DNA of 64,000 nt from Ailanthus altissimus (taxonomy: Eukaryota > Streptophyta > Magnoliopsida > Sapindales > Simaroubaceae), in assembly GCA_946807835.1 (NCBI GenBank), contig OX327703.1, forward strand, positions 7,137,501 to 7,201,500, read 5' to 3'. The notes under the pieces were generated by a model, which saw only the letters and a program-made list of their open reading frames with translations, did not search any database and was not told the origin of the DNA. A program made the position numbers and the translations under genes. Numbering within the stretch: position 1 is the first letter of the stretch; each line of letters starts with the position of its first letter. Shown here one piece after another: positions 1 to 11,340 of this stretch.

Positions 1-1149
1 GATATCTATTCTTCTTTTTTGCAATACTATTTTATTGTGGCGTGTTGGCACATGTAAAATTAATCTTTCTACCGACTTTTCTTTCAGTTATTTCTCTAAT
101 TCTTTGAACTTAAAAAAAGTATTTGATTTTTTCTTCATAAAGAAAACCCATACATACCTCGAGAAGTCATCAATAAATGTCACCATGTATCGCATGCCAT
201 TAATTGATGGTTGCTTGATAGGTTCAAAAACATCAGAGTGGACCAACTCCAATAACTCATTAGCTCTAAACTTTGACTCCTCATATGGTAGTTAATATGC
301 CTTATCGTACTAACATCCTGCACATATTGTATCCACTCTCATATAAAGTTGAGGTAGACCCTTAAGCATTGCCTTGTTCATCATTACTTTTAGCTTATGA
401 TAACTTACATGTCCCAATCATGCATACCACAAATCTACTGTCTCATTCTCTCCAGTTTTGTCTATATAAACCGATTCTACTAATAGTACATAAACCGACT
501 CTAGTCATCGTCCTTTCATTGTTAGTGTTTTTGTAATTTTTAAATCTTAGTACACATTAACATCCTGTAAACTAAATAAGACATAGTGCCCAGAATATGT
601 TAATTATGATACTGATAATAGATACTTTTTCATACTAGGGACATGATAGATATTTTGAAGTGTTACTTTGTTATGACTGTAACGAGGTGAAAGGATTGTG
701 TTTCCGATGTGAGCTATAGGCAATCTTAAGTTATTGGTTGCCACTATCATGCGACTTCTTTGTACTTAGTCATATCTTGCAGCTTTTCTTCATCACTAGT
801 CATATGATTTATGCATCCTGAGTCAACGATCTAATCATTTTCATAGTCAATCCATCCACGCATTATCACTGAGACTGATAGATCTTCTTCCTTTATTACG
901 ACAGATGCTTCAGCATCCCATTTATCTTTGCTTTTTCTTTCTGAGTTTGATGTGGCAGCATTACTCTCAGAAGACTTTTTTTTAGACCAATAATCTTTTG
1001 TCATGTGTCATAATTTTTCACAATTGTAACATTTTAATTCAAACTTTTTCTTTTACTTGGACTAACTACCATTATCACGAGTCCTCCATGCTCCACCTGT
1101 TTATGAGCTGCTTTCTTAGTGATGACTCTTTATCTTGTCATCATCTTCT

Positions 1150-1930
1150 TTAGATCTTCTACCAGCACATCATTAAAATTGACCTTTCCTTTTGTCGATG
1201 TAGAGTGCTTCTTCATCGCTTTTTAATGAGAACCCACCCATTTGCTTGGCAATCGCTTCATGATCAGCAAGTAAAATTTTAAATTCAATGAGAGATAGTT
1301 GGGTTGGCCAACCTTGTACAGCAGTAACAAAACTTCTATACTCGAGCCTCAAATTATGAATGATAATTCTTTTCATCTTAGTTTCAACAATAGCAGCGGC
1401 ATGATCTAACTCAGATATTTCACGGCACATAGACTTTACCTTTGTAAAGTATTGGTTGATTATCATGTTGCCTTGTGCAATCGAAAATAGTTCATTCTCT
1501 AGAAACTATAGCCGCATGTTATTTTCCTTTAAGAATAGTGATGCAAAAATGTCCCATACTGCATTGGCCGTCTTGTCCTTCTTTATGTGCTCTAATATTT
1601 CTTCTTCAACTATGGTCTTAATGGCGAATATAGCTTTACCAATTTTTATCTTCCACTTCTTTAGAGTGGTTTCGTTTGTTGGTTGCTTGACTTTATTTCT
1701 GCCAATGACTTTCTAAAGATCTTGGCCTTGAAGGTAAGACTCCATCAACGTCACCCATGTATTATAATTTTGGTTGTTGAACTTCTTAATTCCTCTAACT
1801 ACTTGAAGGTCTCCCATTGTGCTTGTAAGACTTCAATAATGCTAGACAAAATTGATCTCAAACTACAAGCTTGTAGAGTTTCAAACTCTTTACAACTCAA
1901 ATAAAAATCCACTAAGGTCAATCTCTAACC
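1150..1930 (-). pseudogene. Copia gag (UBN2 domain), broken
   Basis: The longest open stretch, 1173-1466, encodes 97 aa of copia Gag: 'MIINQYFTKVKSMCREISELD', then 'KRIIIHNLRLEYRSF', 'VQGWPTQLSL' and 'LADHEAIAKQMGG'. These are hallmark strings of the UBN2/gag-polypeptide family, which packages the element RNA. More gag-like sequence reaches about 1930 in other frames but is full of stops. No complete Gag can be read. Confidence 0.85.
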
Positions 1931-2217
1931 ATCCTACTGTTACTCCTAACAGTGCTTCTACTAGCACTACAGTAACAATGTCTACATGTTTATTTATATG
2001 AATTGTACATCAAAAAAGTTCTCAAGAAAGACTAGATGGGTCACAATGGTCTCACTTAAAATTTAGACTCCTTAGGCAATTATTAGCCCCTTTGACAGAA
2101 CTTTCCTAGACATACATCATTCATACAACTACACTAGACTTTGATATTGGTACTGTATATTTTAACAATAACCGTATGAACAGTATTTCGATTATTGTTC
2201 TACACCCAGAACAATTT

Positions 2218-2230
2218 GACTCTAATACCA
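2218..2230 (-). promoter_or_regulatory. Primer-binding site (initiator Met tRNA type)
   Basis: On the minus strand this reads TGGTATTAGAGTC, close to the TGGTATCAGAGC consensus complementary to plant initiator-Met tRNA. It lies 2 bases inside the LTR boundary. It sets element A's orientation (minus) and marks where minus-strand DNA synthesis would start. Confidence 0.8.
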
Positions 2231-2232
2231 AT

Positions 2233-2612
2233 TGTTAATTATAATGGAGCACAAATAAAATACTTTTTATTAATACAATAAACTCAAAACTTATAATACA
2301 AATTTTAGAAACTCTCACTCTTTCTCACTTATTTGCTCAATTCTTTAACACTTTAAACTCTCAACAATTGATTAAATACTTTATCAACTCTTTATTCTTA
2401 ACTTTCTTTCTTGTAAAACCAAGTGAGAAAAGGGGATATTTATACTTAGTTTCAATAAACTAAAACCACACAAATAAAATATTGTAAAATTTTATTAACC
2501 ACATAAGTTTATAATACTTATCTTCTAAAATATCTTATCTAACTTAAAATTTTTAAGAATTGAGCTTATAAAATTTGGACTTAATCTTAAATTTGGTGTC
2601 ATAATTTTAACA
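2233..2612 (-). repeat. 5' LTR of copia element A
   Basis: The 380-bp block begins TGTTAATTAT and ends ATAATTTTAACA on the plus strand, giving matching TG...CA ends with imperfect inverted termini. It abuts a primer-binding site on the side facing gag. A TATAAATA box, read on the minus strand, sits at 2437-2444, as expected for an LTR promoter. The second LTR is outside the window, so the boundaries rest on termini and PBS only. Confidence 0.8.
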
Positions 2613-2762
2613 TTGATATTTTAGAGGATAAGGTAGGGTAAAAATCTGATCGTCCATTCTCAATTGAGATTAGAACGTCAAAATGTTACAGCTTGGGCTA
2701 TTGGTTTTCTCCAAAGTTTCCAGCAAGCATGTTCTATCTCTATGGCACTTAAACGTAAAAAG

Positions 2763-4941
2763 TGTTGGGGTGTTGTTAAATTACTAGGGTGCTTGCATGT
2801 GGGTTGTATTCATCATACAAACAATATACATATCTCATACATACATATGCACAGCGGAAGATTATATACAATGAACACAGAAAATATATATTTGATTAAA
2901 CTGAAAATTCGAGATTGAGAAATATCACCAATGAAGCCTTTAGATTAATTTTCTTTGAAGTCCACCATGAAAAGAATCTTTGATCAATCCTAGCAATCAA
3001 CAAGGGTGGGTTTGATTGTCTAAAATGACAGCATCTTAATCCAGCATTTTTGTTTAACTCTTAAACATGATTTAAAGTTAAACTATTTAACTTAATTAAA
3101 TTTGTTTTTCCTTTTATTCAACTCTTGAATAAATAAAACAAATCTTGTTTTTAGTTATTACATTTAGTAACCATTTATCTAATTTGTTTTGTTGTTCTAA
3201 CACTTAAAACACAAAACAAACAATTTCAATTTCTCAAATTGAAATGGTTCCCAAAATTGCAAAACCTAAAAACTAAATCAATTTCAAAAACCTAATTCTT
3301 TTCAATTTCATTTCACTTTATATATATTAATGCATAAATTTCAAACTAATTTGAATTTCATTTGCATTTCATTTAGCTTAACCTAACCATAGTTAGATTA
3401 TTTTAACTTAACCTTTAAGTTAATAAATATTTAATTAATTTAACCATAGTTAACTAACTTAACTATAGTTAGATTAACCTTTACTTAACCTTTAAGTAAG
3501 GTTAACTTAACTTCATCACATGGTTAACTTTTAACCTTAGTTAAGTTAAATAATTTATTTAACAATTAAATAAATAAATATTTATTTTAATTATTTAACA
3601 ATTGAATAATCATAAAGTGAAATTACTTTTATATCCTTACTAGGTTACCAAGTTAACCTAAAGTGGGTCCCACCATTTAACCATATACTTTAGTTAACGT
3701 AACCTTAGTAATTGCTAAATTATACTGTATTGAACAATTCAATACGGTACACTGCCCAAGTGCTCAAAGAGTACATTTCATATTGGGACTCTCTAGGTCT
3801 ACACCCGATTTGTCAAATGGAACTATTCCATTAATCCGTAATCGATGCCCCACGCACACGTTACGAATATTACAAATCAGCGTGTCAGACCATACAAGTT
3901 GAGGTCATAACGTATACGTATAATCCTTCCATCATTTATACCCTAGATGTGCGGGGATATAGATCAGCACCATCAAATCCCCATTTGCTCATCCAATAAT
4001 CTTATCTTTAGATTCGTATCTCGATAAACAATATACGCAAACATTTTTGCTATATAGTTTAACCCTGTGGGAAACTCTTTTCTCGGGTTTATGCTCGTGG
4101 CCACAAGACTTTATGAAATACAATCTTGGAGCATCGGATATACAACTTACCTACATAAGCTGATGAATCCCGTATCTACGCACACCAGACTCCATGAGCA
4201 TCGGACCATACCCAGCGACACATAGCGGTCAGACTATGAAAGGTCTCTGACATATGTGGAACCAAAGCATGATGGATCACTCACAAGACCACCATGGCGC
4301 TCAGGTCAAAGGATCACGAATACTACTCAACTCGAGAGGACATTCCTTTGACGGTTTCATAGGATATTTATTGGGGTCCTCATGAGTCTGTTCAGTATCC
4401 AGTCCTGACTGGATACCCGCATGCCTATACAAGCTCTAAACTCATGGTCAGCTAAGAACAACCATCTGAACTAGTCAGATATAGACATACACTAATCTAT
4501 ATATTGTGAATTCACCGATAGACCCGTATTGGTGATCATAGATCAGGAACATTATATTTGAGACATACTTACATAATGATATTTCTTAGCTCCTATTGCA
4601 ACTCTTTGCAACTATATTATTACAAGTATACTCTTAGGTCTTTGTCCCATTATAGACAAAGTTCTAACTCTTTAGGCCTTGCTGACTCTTATAAACTGAT
4701 AACTATTAACAGTGCTAAGTCTTAGCATTTATAACTCTCAGCTTTGATAACTATTAGTTCTGATCTAAACTCCTTTAGATCAGATCTAAACTCTTTTAGA
4801 TCAAACAATGTCTGTAATGTTACAAGCATTATACCATATTAATATGATATTAACAATCTTTATTCGAAATGTTTATTGTATAAATATTAACATTTAATAT
4901 TCATGCAATATTAGAATGGCACGTGAGCACCATCTCCAACA
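2763..4941 (-). mobile_element. Solo LTR (2.18 kb) of the long-LTR copia family
   Basis: The block starts TGTTGGGG and ends CTCCAACA, which are inverted complements. It is flanked by a 5-bp target duplication AAAAG (2758-2762 and 4942-4946). No PBS or coding sequence adjoins it, so it is a solo LTR. On the minus strand it aligns along its length with the LTRs at 36503-38764 and 60693-62862. Shared segments include the one around 3770-3960 (reading 'gtcaaatggaactattcc') and the Met/tRNA-side end near 2790-2860. A solo LTR normally arises when the two LTRs of a full element recombine and delete the interior. Confidence 0.88.
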
Positions 4942-4947
4942 AAAAGA

Positions 4948-5647
4948 TGTTGAAGCGGAAGTACACAAACAAGAAACAAAATTCACCCAAGCAATATAAT
5001 AATGCAGAACAAGTTACTAAGAAATAAATAGAGAAAGGGGTAGAAGAAGAACACACAAAGAATTACGTGGTTCGGCAACTTATCTTCATCTACGGCGGAT
5101 CAAGATCACACTATTCTTTTATTATGAATCACAAGACACTCACAAAGTATGCATTTTACAAGAAATATCACAAAGAAAACTCTCTCTTACACTCTAGGGA
5201 TTTTCTCTCACAAAGAACCACAAAGATTATCACTAAGATTTGTTGTTGATCATAAAGATGTGTTTACAAGCCAATTGATAGCCATTATATAGGTTTTGGG
5301 ACGACCTAGATTTACCCTATACGTGTGGGAGTCGTATTAGGGAGTCCTAAGACAAGTGGGAGATGAAATAAGGAAGTTTCCTTATTTCGGGATACTATTC
5401 TCGTCTCCAGTGCTGCAGTGCTGAGATCTCGTCGTTGCGGCGCTAGTCTCCGGGTGCCACAGCGCTCAGGTTCTGTTCTGGGCGCCGCGGCGCTCACTCC
5501 TAATCGCTGCGACATTGGCGTCTGATGCATCCTTCTTCATTTTTTGCTTTCTTTCGCATTCGTCTTCAATTCGTACACATTTTACATACTTGACTTAATC
5601 TCTAAATTATATTCCGATAGTTTTAAATTAATAATCTCACAAAAACA
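4948..5647 (-). mobile_element. Degenerate Ty1-copia LTR fragment
   Basis: The sequence contains 'attacgtggttcggc' (about 5064-5078), a string I know from Tork/TAR-type copia LTRs in many dicots. A minus-strand TATATAATG box lies near 5285-5294. TG at 4948 and CA near 5647 are plausible ends, but I found no convincing target duplication, so the boundaries are approximate. A GC-rich block at 5400-5520 stands out from the surrounding AT-rich DNA. The 2.18-kb solo LTR sits immediately left of it. Confidence 0.55.
5410..5520 (+). repeat. GC-rich short tandem motif inside LTR
   Basis: Four variants of a GYYGCRGYGCT-like core occur at 5410-5422, 5434-5444, 5454-5466 and 5482-5494, with a weaker fifth at about 5504. 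They are spaced 20-28 bp apart. The block is much richer in G and C than its neighbours. Confidence 0.55.
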
Positions 5648-6119
5648 AAATGGCTCCTTTTGAATTATGGTGGCTGGAAAATTAATACGAATGCAGCCAT
5701 AAATGAATGACGAAGGAAATGTGGCTTGGGATGGATGATCCATAAGTACGAGTCAATCCTGTCATCGGGAGTAGTGTGCAAGTCAGGAATATTTTGGTTG
5801 CTGAGGCCCTGGCCATTCAAAAGTGGGTGATGATGGCTACTCAGTTTCAGATATCTCCAGCTACTTTAGAATCGGATGCTGCAACGGTAGTGAGGAGGAT
5901 TCATGAGAGTTTAAATTCTCTTGCTGATGTAGATATTATTACCTCAGAAAATGTAGATGCTTTATCTTTTTCGGGTATTCAGAATGTAACCTATATTCCC
6001 AGAGAAGCTAATATGGTTGCCTATAAATCTATCCAAATTTGCTTTGTCCATTGTTGGGGAACAAGTTTGGATGGAAATGGTAGCATCTTCTTTGTTGAAC
6101 TATGTAGCAGCTGATTTGG

Positions 6120-6447
6120 TTGCAGCTATTGTTGTTGATCAATATTTATCAGGTTACTGTGTTTTTAAAATAAAATAAAAACAAAAAAAATACACAAACC
6201 AACTATTTTTTTTTTTAAAAAAATGAGGATTATTTTAAAATTTAAAGTGGTATATAGAGTATAAACTTAAATTTTTTTCAAAGAAAAAATTAAAAGGCTT
6301 AATTTTTAAAATTTATTAATTAATAAAAGGATGTTTAAAATATATTTTAAGATATAAATAAATCTATCTAAATGTATTGATTTGTATTGCACCTTGATTC
6401 AATTATTTATATCTTAAAGTAATTGCTATTAATTTAATGGATACGAA
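6120..6447. other. AT-rich spacer, no gene seen
   Basis: The segment is A- and T-dominated, with homopolymer runs (T10 near 6206) and stops in all frames. I see no motif beyond the possible LINE tail at 6163-6190. Confidence 0.5.
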
Positions 6448-7374
6448 AAGTTGAGTCCTCAACTTTCACCAAATGGATAATTTAGTTTCAATTAAATTTG
6501 AAATATTTAATTTTATCTTAATTTTTTTTATTAGTTCATTTTAACGGATTATGCTATTTGGTATTTAAATGATTTATTAGTTCTCTAACTTGAGTGTATA
6601 ATTAAACTAATTCTGGATACGTAATAAAATCTCATTCATTTATAATCTCTAGATACTTTGTGCGATCTCATTTATTACTTTAATATAACCGAATTGAATT
6701 AAATAAATTTAAAATAATTATTATGTTAAATATTTGTGTGTTTATATCATTAAAAAGGTTAAACTCATATGACATTAAAATGCATATCAAAGTCGTACTT
6801 TTAAAAGGTATTAAATAAAAAAAAAATTAATTAGTATAACATTTGATATTTGTATTTAATTATAATTCTTTTTTCAAATAAATATATTTAGTATTACTTA
6901 ATTAAATAAATATGACATAATATCTTAATATATACTTCATTCTTATTAATATATATAATAATTTGGAAATTCATAAATTATTTTTATTAATTAGTGTAAC
7001 TTATAAATATAATAAATAGATTTAGTTTACTTCAATTTTAATAATTAAAATTAGAAAAAATAATTATTTTAAAAAAATAGGTAATATTGTAACTAGAATG
7101 TTGCTAGACCGCCATGGATGCAGGAGACCGAGATAGCACTGTTCCGACGATCGGTTTAGATTTTAGGTTTTCCTTTTTTTCAATAATATAATTTACATAT
7201 AATTATTAAATTTTATATTATAAAATGTATTAATATAAGCTAAATGTATGTGTAATTAGAATAAAACAGCTTTATTTCATTTAAATTTAAAAAACAAATT
7301 AACAAACTAGGACTAAATTAGATATTTTGGATCCAACTGGAACTAAATTAGACCAAACTCGAGGATTAAACTAT
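6448..7374. repeat. Possible MITE-like element with long inverted ends
   Basis: The left end (6448-6510, 'AGTTGAGTCCTCAACTTT') and the reverse complement of the right end (about 7300-7374, 'AGTTTAATCCTCGAGTTT') align over roughly 50-60 bases. Both contain a shared TAATTTAGTT core. The interior is AT-rich and non-coding, except for a small GC-richer patch at 7095-7165. This fits a non-autonomous DNA transposon, but the ends are degenerate and no target duplication is certain. Confidence 0.35.
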
Positions 7375-7794
7375 CTTATCCCTATATATTCATATTTTAT
7401 TGATAATAAATAGAAATATGTTGGAGAATAGAATTTGCCACGAAATTAATAATTATATGTACATTGAAAAAAAAAGTTCCTAAGATCAAACTAACCCAAA
7501 TCACAAATGAATCCTAATTCAAACTCAATTCTTAAGGAGAGTAAACTCAAGAGAGGGTCTTGGGTACTAAGATTTCGATAAATTTCTTCCAATATCATTA
7601 TTGAGAAACAAGCACATGTTTATTATCCCAGCAAACATAAACAGTTTATTATTAAGCAAACTGAAAGCTCTTACATAACTTTGGCAACACCAAGTGACAA
7701 TACAAAATAACTACCTATTAAAACACCACGGACTCAGAACAACGAAAGAGACATAGATAGATAGATAAATACACTTAGTTATGCAAATTGAGCA

Positions 7795-9667
7795 TTAATT
7801 TTCATTGGGAAAAAGGCGAACTGGAAGCCCCTTTGCAGCCATTAAATTCGGAGCTCTTATCATTTGTTCATCTGGGTTAACTTTCTCCCACTTGAATTTT
7901 CTGACAAGATGATGCATGAACACAAGTATTTGTAATTTAGCATAATCTTTTCCAGGGCATATGTGATGACCTCCTCCAAATGGAAGGTATGTGTATGGAA
8001 CTATTGGATCATTTCTTTCAAATCTTGATGGATCAAACTTATCTGGGTTTGGAAAATATTCTGGATTTCTATGCGTTGCATGTACACTCCAATGCACCTG
8101 TGATACAAGTTATATGAAGCAAAAGATGTTTAATTACCCATCTTAGTTAGGTGTTAAATTTTTTGAACATTTCATCGCATGTTAAAGTAATAGGCAGAGC
8201 TAGAGTATTTTTACAGTTACCACGTTTTTGTTACATTTCTCAAATTCTCTAATAAATTTCCAAGTTTGAAGTTAGATAATACCAACTTTCTTACATATTA
8301 AAATACAACGCATAACTTGAAATATGTAACGTAAAATTTGGTGACTGTATTATTGATTGACATGTAATTATAAAAGTAATAATATTACCTTCCATCCCTT
8401 GGGAATTAGAAAACCCTCGTAGCTGAAGTCCGAAAGGGCCTCTCTGAAAGTCCCAGAAGCCGGTGGTTCTATTCTTAACGATTCACTCACCACATTCATT
8501 GAGTACTTCATCTTCTTTATATCCTCCATATTCAGATACTCTCCTGGTTTCTTGGAGTTTGCTATCTCTATTTGCTCTGTGCACAAACATAACATATATT
8601 AAGACAAAAGAAATTAAAGAGTAATATATGACAAGTAGATATTTGAAACTGATCTTTATAGCAGTGAACCCCGAGATAGTTTTAGAAAAGATGTGGGTAA
8701 TTGGCGTACCTTTACGAACTTTTTCATATATATGAGGCTTCTCCGCAAGATTTTTCATAATGGAAGTAATCGTTACGCTTGGATTGTCAAATGCAGCTGA
8801 GAGCAATGATACCAAGTTCTTGGCAAGAACAACATCATCAATGTCTTGGCCTTCCTTATAATTCTCCATCAATATTCTAGACAATACGTCATGTCTGTCC
8901 AAATTCTTCTTCTCCAACAGTTCACTCCTTCTCTCCTTAATAATATCCACGAAAATCTTACGTAATTTCCTCGATGATTTAATCGCACGATGTAATATTG
9001 TCCCCGGAAAGTTTATGGGAAATGCAAAGAAGGCCCTCACTGTGTTGCACATTAAAGGCAAGCTCTCGTCTAGAATTTCTCGATCCTCGATGTCTGCCAG
9101 CAGTCGAGAAGATATGTCAAATGTCAATTTTCTTGCTAGAGGATACGTAGTAACTACTCTGCGACCATCCCAATACAACTTGAAGTGATCTTGCACTATC
9201 GCATCAGTAATCCCAGCATGTTTCACAAGAGCTTCAGGCTCATTGAAGCAGGAGAGAAACTGTTTCCGGGCTCTGATAACTTCTTCCATGGTAATGTTGC
9301 CGTCGCCGGCGTTTTCGAAGACTTTGAGAAAAGTAACAGGCCACCATGATCTAACAAGCTTGTAGTCATTGGCAAACAAGAATTTGTTTCCCTCCGGCGT
9401 GCATAGAAACACCATCTTTTGGCCAATATGGATTGTTTTGAAAAGCTTGGTCTTGTATTTGTTTTTCCTCTCGGCAATGAATTTGTGAATTGAGTTCCTT
9501 TTGGCCTTTGAAAGATAATCTAAAGTTTCCCAAATTTTGAAGGGCCAACCTACATGACCAGGTGGGAGAGGAAGATTCTCAGTGGCATTATTATTTTGTT
9601 TGGGTTTGAGGAGATAAATGAAATACAAGAGAGTAACTATGACAATTGTGTAAAGGAGGAGTTCCAT
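7795..9667 (-). CDS. Cytochrome P450, CYP716-like (CYP85 clan)
   Basis: Three exons join cleanly: 9667-8710, 8576-8389 and 8097-7795, with GT-AG introns of 133 and 291 bp, giving 482 aa, the usual family length. An N-terminal anchor (residues 5-20) implies ER attachment, with the catalytic domain facing the cytosol. A Pro-rich hinge (PLPPG) follows. Conserved motifs are ESLR (351-354), PSRF (405-408) and the heme loop [10 protein letters not shown] (422-431), with Cys429 as axial ligand. The strings PKGWK, FVP/YLPFGGG-like and AAKGLPVRL are typical of CYP716 proteins, which hydroxylate triterpenes such as beta-amyrin; taxoid hydroxylases are relatives. The odd feature is the I-helix, which reads AAFDNPS (291-297): Asn295 stands where AGxDT has Thr, so oxygen activation may differ. 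His427 replaces the common Arg before the Cys. The substrate cannot be assigned. The frame is fully open, so I treat it as a functional gene with an altered active site. Confidence 0.93.
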
Positions 9668-9740
9668 TTCTGTTGAAGCAACTAAGGCTTGTGTTAATTT
9701 TGATTGTTTAATTATTGAAGCAAAGGCTTTGTAGTATGAG

Positions 9741-9750
9741 ATATTTAAAG
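9741..9750 (-). promoter_or_regulatory. TATA-like box upstream of the P450
   Basis: The minus strand reads CTTTAAATAT, a TATA-like match about 75-85 bp upstream of the ATG at 9667. That distance would leave a plausible short 5' leader. It is a position-and-composition argument only, in DNA that is AT-rich throughout. Confidence 0.35.
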
Positions 9751-9969
9751 GCTAAATTGGGACAAAAGTATGAAATTTAGTATATTTGTGTCAATAAAAG
9801 TGTGCAACTAATTATCATATTGTTGTTGAATAATGTTGCTCTTGGGTGCATTTTAATTATCAGATTTTGTTGTGAATACCAAGGGTTGCAATTAAATAAC
9901 AACTCGTCTGAGGAGGATAATGTTAGATATTGTAGTGACCTAATCCTAAATACAAATGATTTCATGGAA

Positions 9970-11049
9970 TGATATCATTGATTATTAGAAAAGAAAATCA
10001 CACTAATTTTGACCCCATAAAAAGCTATACTAATTTTGACTGTAAAAGATCATACTAATTTGATTACATTATCTTTCCACCAACTAATTAAGTAGAGAAT
10101 CTCGTTTATAGAGTTGGACGCATAATATAGTAAAAATTATTATGGAGAGCTCTATAAACCTTCAACGAAAAATTTATAAAAGATAATTATAAAAATAAAA
10201 AAGGAAAAATATTATTTTAGTATTTAATTTTATTGATATATATATTTATTTAATATTTATTTTTTTCATATATACCACATTAGCCTTTATAGAAATATTT
10301 TTTGTTATTATTTCCATTTCTAAATAATTATGATTTTTGTCTTTACCGAAATTAAAATGGTATAATAGAAATTAAATTGATATATATTAATAAAATCAAG
10401 GACGAAGTTGATATGTTTTTAATAAAAAACTCTATTATAAATTTTTTTCATTATATATAATTTGACTCAACAAGGGAATGTGTTTTTTTTTTTTTAAGAG
10501 AGAGAAGGGAATACGAATTTTAACAAGCCACACTATGAGTTCTCAGCCCATCAACCGAATAAATTGCACATATTTTATGAATTTGATAACATATTTGTGT
10601 TACTAATTTCTCATAAACTCAAACGTTGGAGAATCAATTATGTATGTCGTGACGAATTCTGGTGCTCATATTTATATGATCCTTCTTTGATTATAAGGTT
10701 GATTTGTCGGACTCGACATTAACTGATCGTTATCAAATTTTTAAATAAAAAAACTATTCTAGCAAACAGCCATAATTCCTTCTTAAGCTCCAACGTAGAA
10801 AACGCAATGACAACTTCTGTACTTTTTTAGAGAAATTATTATTTACTCTTTTGCAGAATTCAAAATTCTCTTTTCCCCTTATTGTTTGGGGGAAAAGAAA
10901 GAAGGCAAATATATTTCTTCTTGTTCACGACATTTAAGTTTTAAAAATCATTTTGTCCAATTTTTGATAATTTTTTAAACAACTTACCGTACTTACAAAA
11001 TATTACGGAGGTAAATTGTAAGTTTTCTTTTTAATATTATCTCTACCAA
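9970..11049. other. AT-rich intergenic DNA, no gene seen
   Basis: Stops occur in all frames, there are poly-T runs (for example near 10484), and I recognise no domain. The left edge of copia element B may lie somewhere in its right half. Confidence 0.5.
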
Positions 11050-11326
11050 TATTACAATTGCAAATCTTGAGAAACTAGTCTTGATCAGCTCAATAATGAT
11101 GAGTTTAGCTCGAATATTTATCTTGAGAAAGGAGAAATTTGCTTTAATAAGTTATGAAAAAAAATTATCAACAAAATTTATTTAATTTTAAGGTGTCTTG
11201 TATTTAAAAGACATCTAATAAATAGTATAATAAAAAAATTGGTTTTTTTTTTTTTATGACTACTGAACTTGAATAAGCTCTTCGCTTAAAATAGAGATAT
11301 GAGATAGATATTATATTATTTATAAT

Positions 11327-11340
11327 ACGTTATCAGTATG
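11327..11340 (+). promoter_or_regulatory. PBS-like site of copia element B
   Basis: The sequence ACGTTATCAGTATG resembles the 'ACGTTATCAGCACGA' string that follows the 5' LTR in a common plant copia group. It lies downstream of the LTR stem-loop and upstream of gag remnants, where a primer-binding site is expected. Confidence 0.5.

Larger units (their letters stand above)
1..2612 (-). mobile_element. Ty1-copia retrotransposon A (5' part, cut by window edge)
   Basis: Read on the minus strand, the order is LTR (2612-2233), primer-binding site, gag, zinc knuckle, protease, GAG-pre-integrase and integrase, as in Ty1-copia. The gag carries the UBN2-type block 'YFTKVKSMCREISELD' and 'VQGWPTQLSL'. 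A knuckle-like CYNC...H follows near 1015-1055. The protease motif DSGC-x-NHMT lies near 800-830, and integrase text such as '[14 protein letters not shown]' and '[16 protein letters not shown]' covers roughly 1-300. Stops and frameshifts interrupt every domain, so it is a dead copy. Reverse transcriptase and the 3' LTR would lie left of the window. Confidence 0.9.
2640..6115 (+). pseudogene. LINE-type RNase H tail, split by LTR insertions
   Basis: The downstream piece (about 5675-6115) translates to a plant L1-type RNase H: 'INTNAAINE' and 'GLGWMIHKYESILSSG' (first acidic region), then 'EALAIQKWVMMATQFQ', 'LESDAATVVRRIHESLNSL' and 'NVTYIPREANMVAYK'. The piece at 2640-2757 ('NVTAWAIGFLQSFQQA') resembles the segment that usually precedes RNase H in such LINEs. 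The two are separated by LTR material from 2758 to about 5647. The junction assignment is inference, while the RNase H call is direct. Stops and frame changes show it is dead. An A-rich stretch at 6163-6190 may be the old 3' tail. Confidence 0.65.

Noticed and set aside
35..295. 86-codon plus-strand frame at the window start
   Set aside because: Antisense shadow of the copia A integrase, which is readable on the minus strand.
2774..2780. Alternative solo LTR start at the second TGTT (2774)
   Set aside because: Starting at 2763 gives matched termini and an exact AAAAG duplication; 2774 gives neither.
8483..9667. Unspliced 394-codon reading of the P450
   Set aside because: It reads through intron 1; a GT at 8709 and an AG at 8577 give a spliced product matching the family to the C-terminus.
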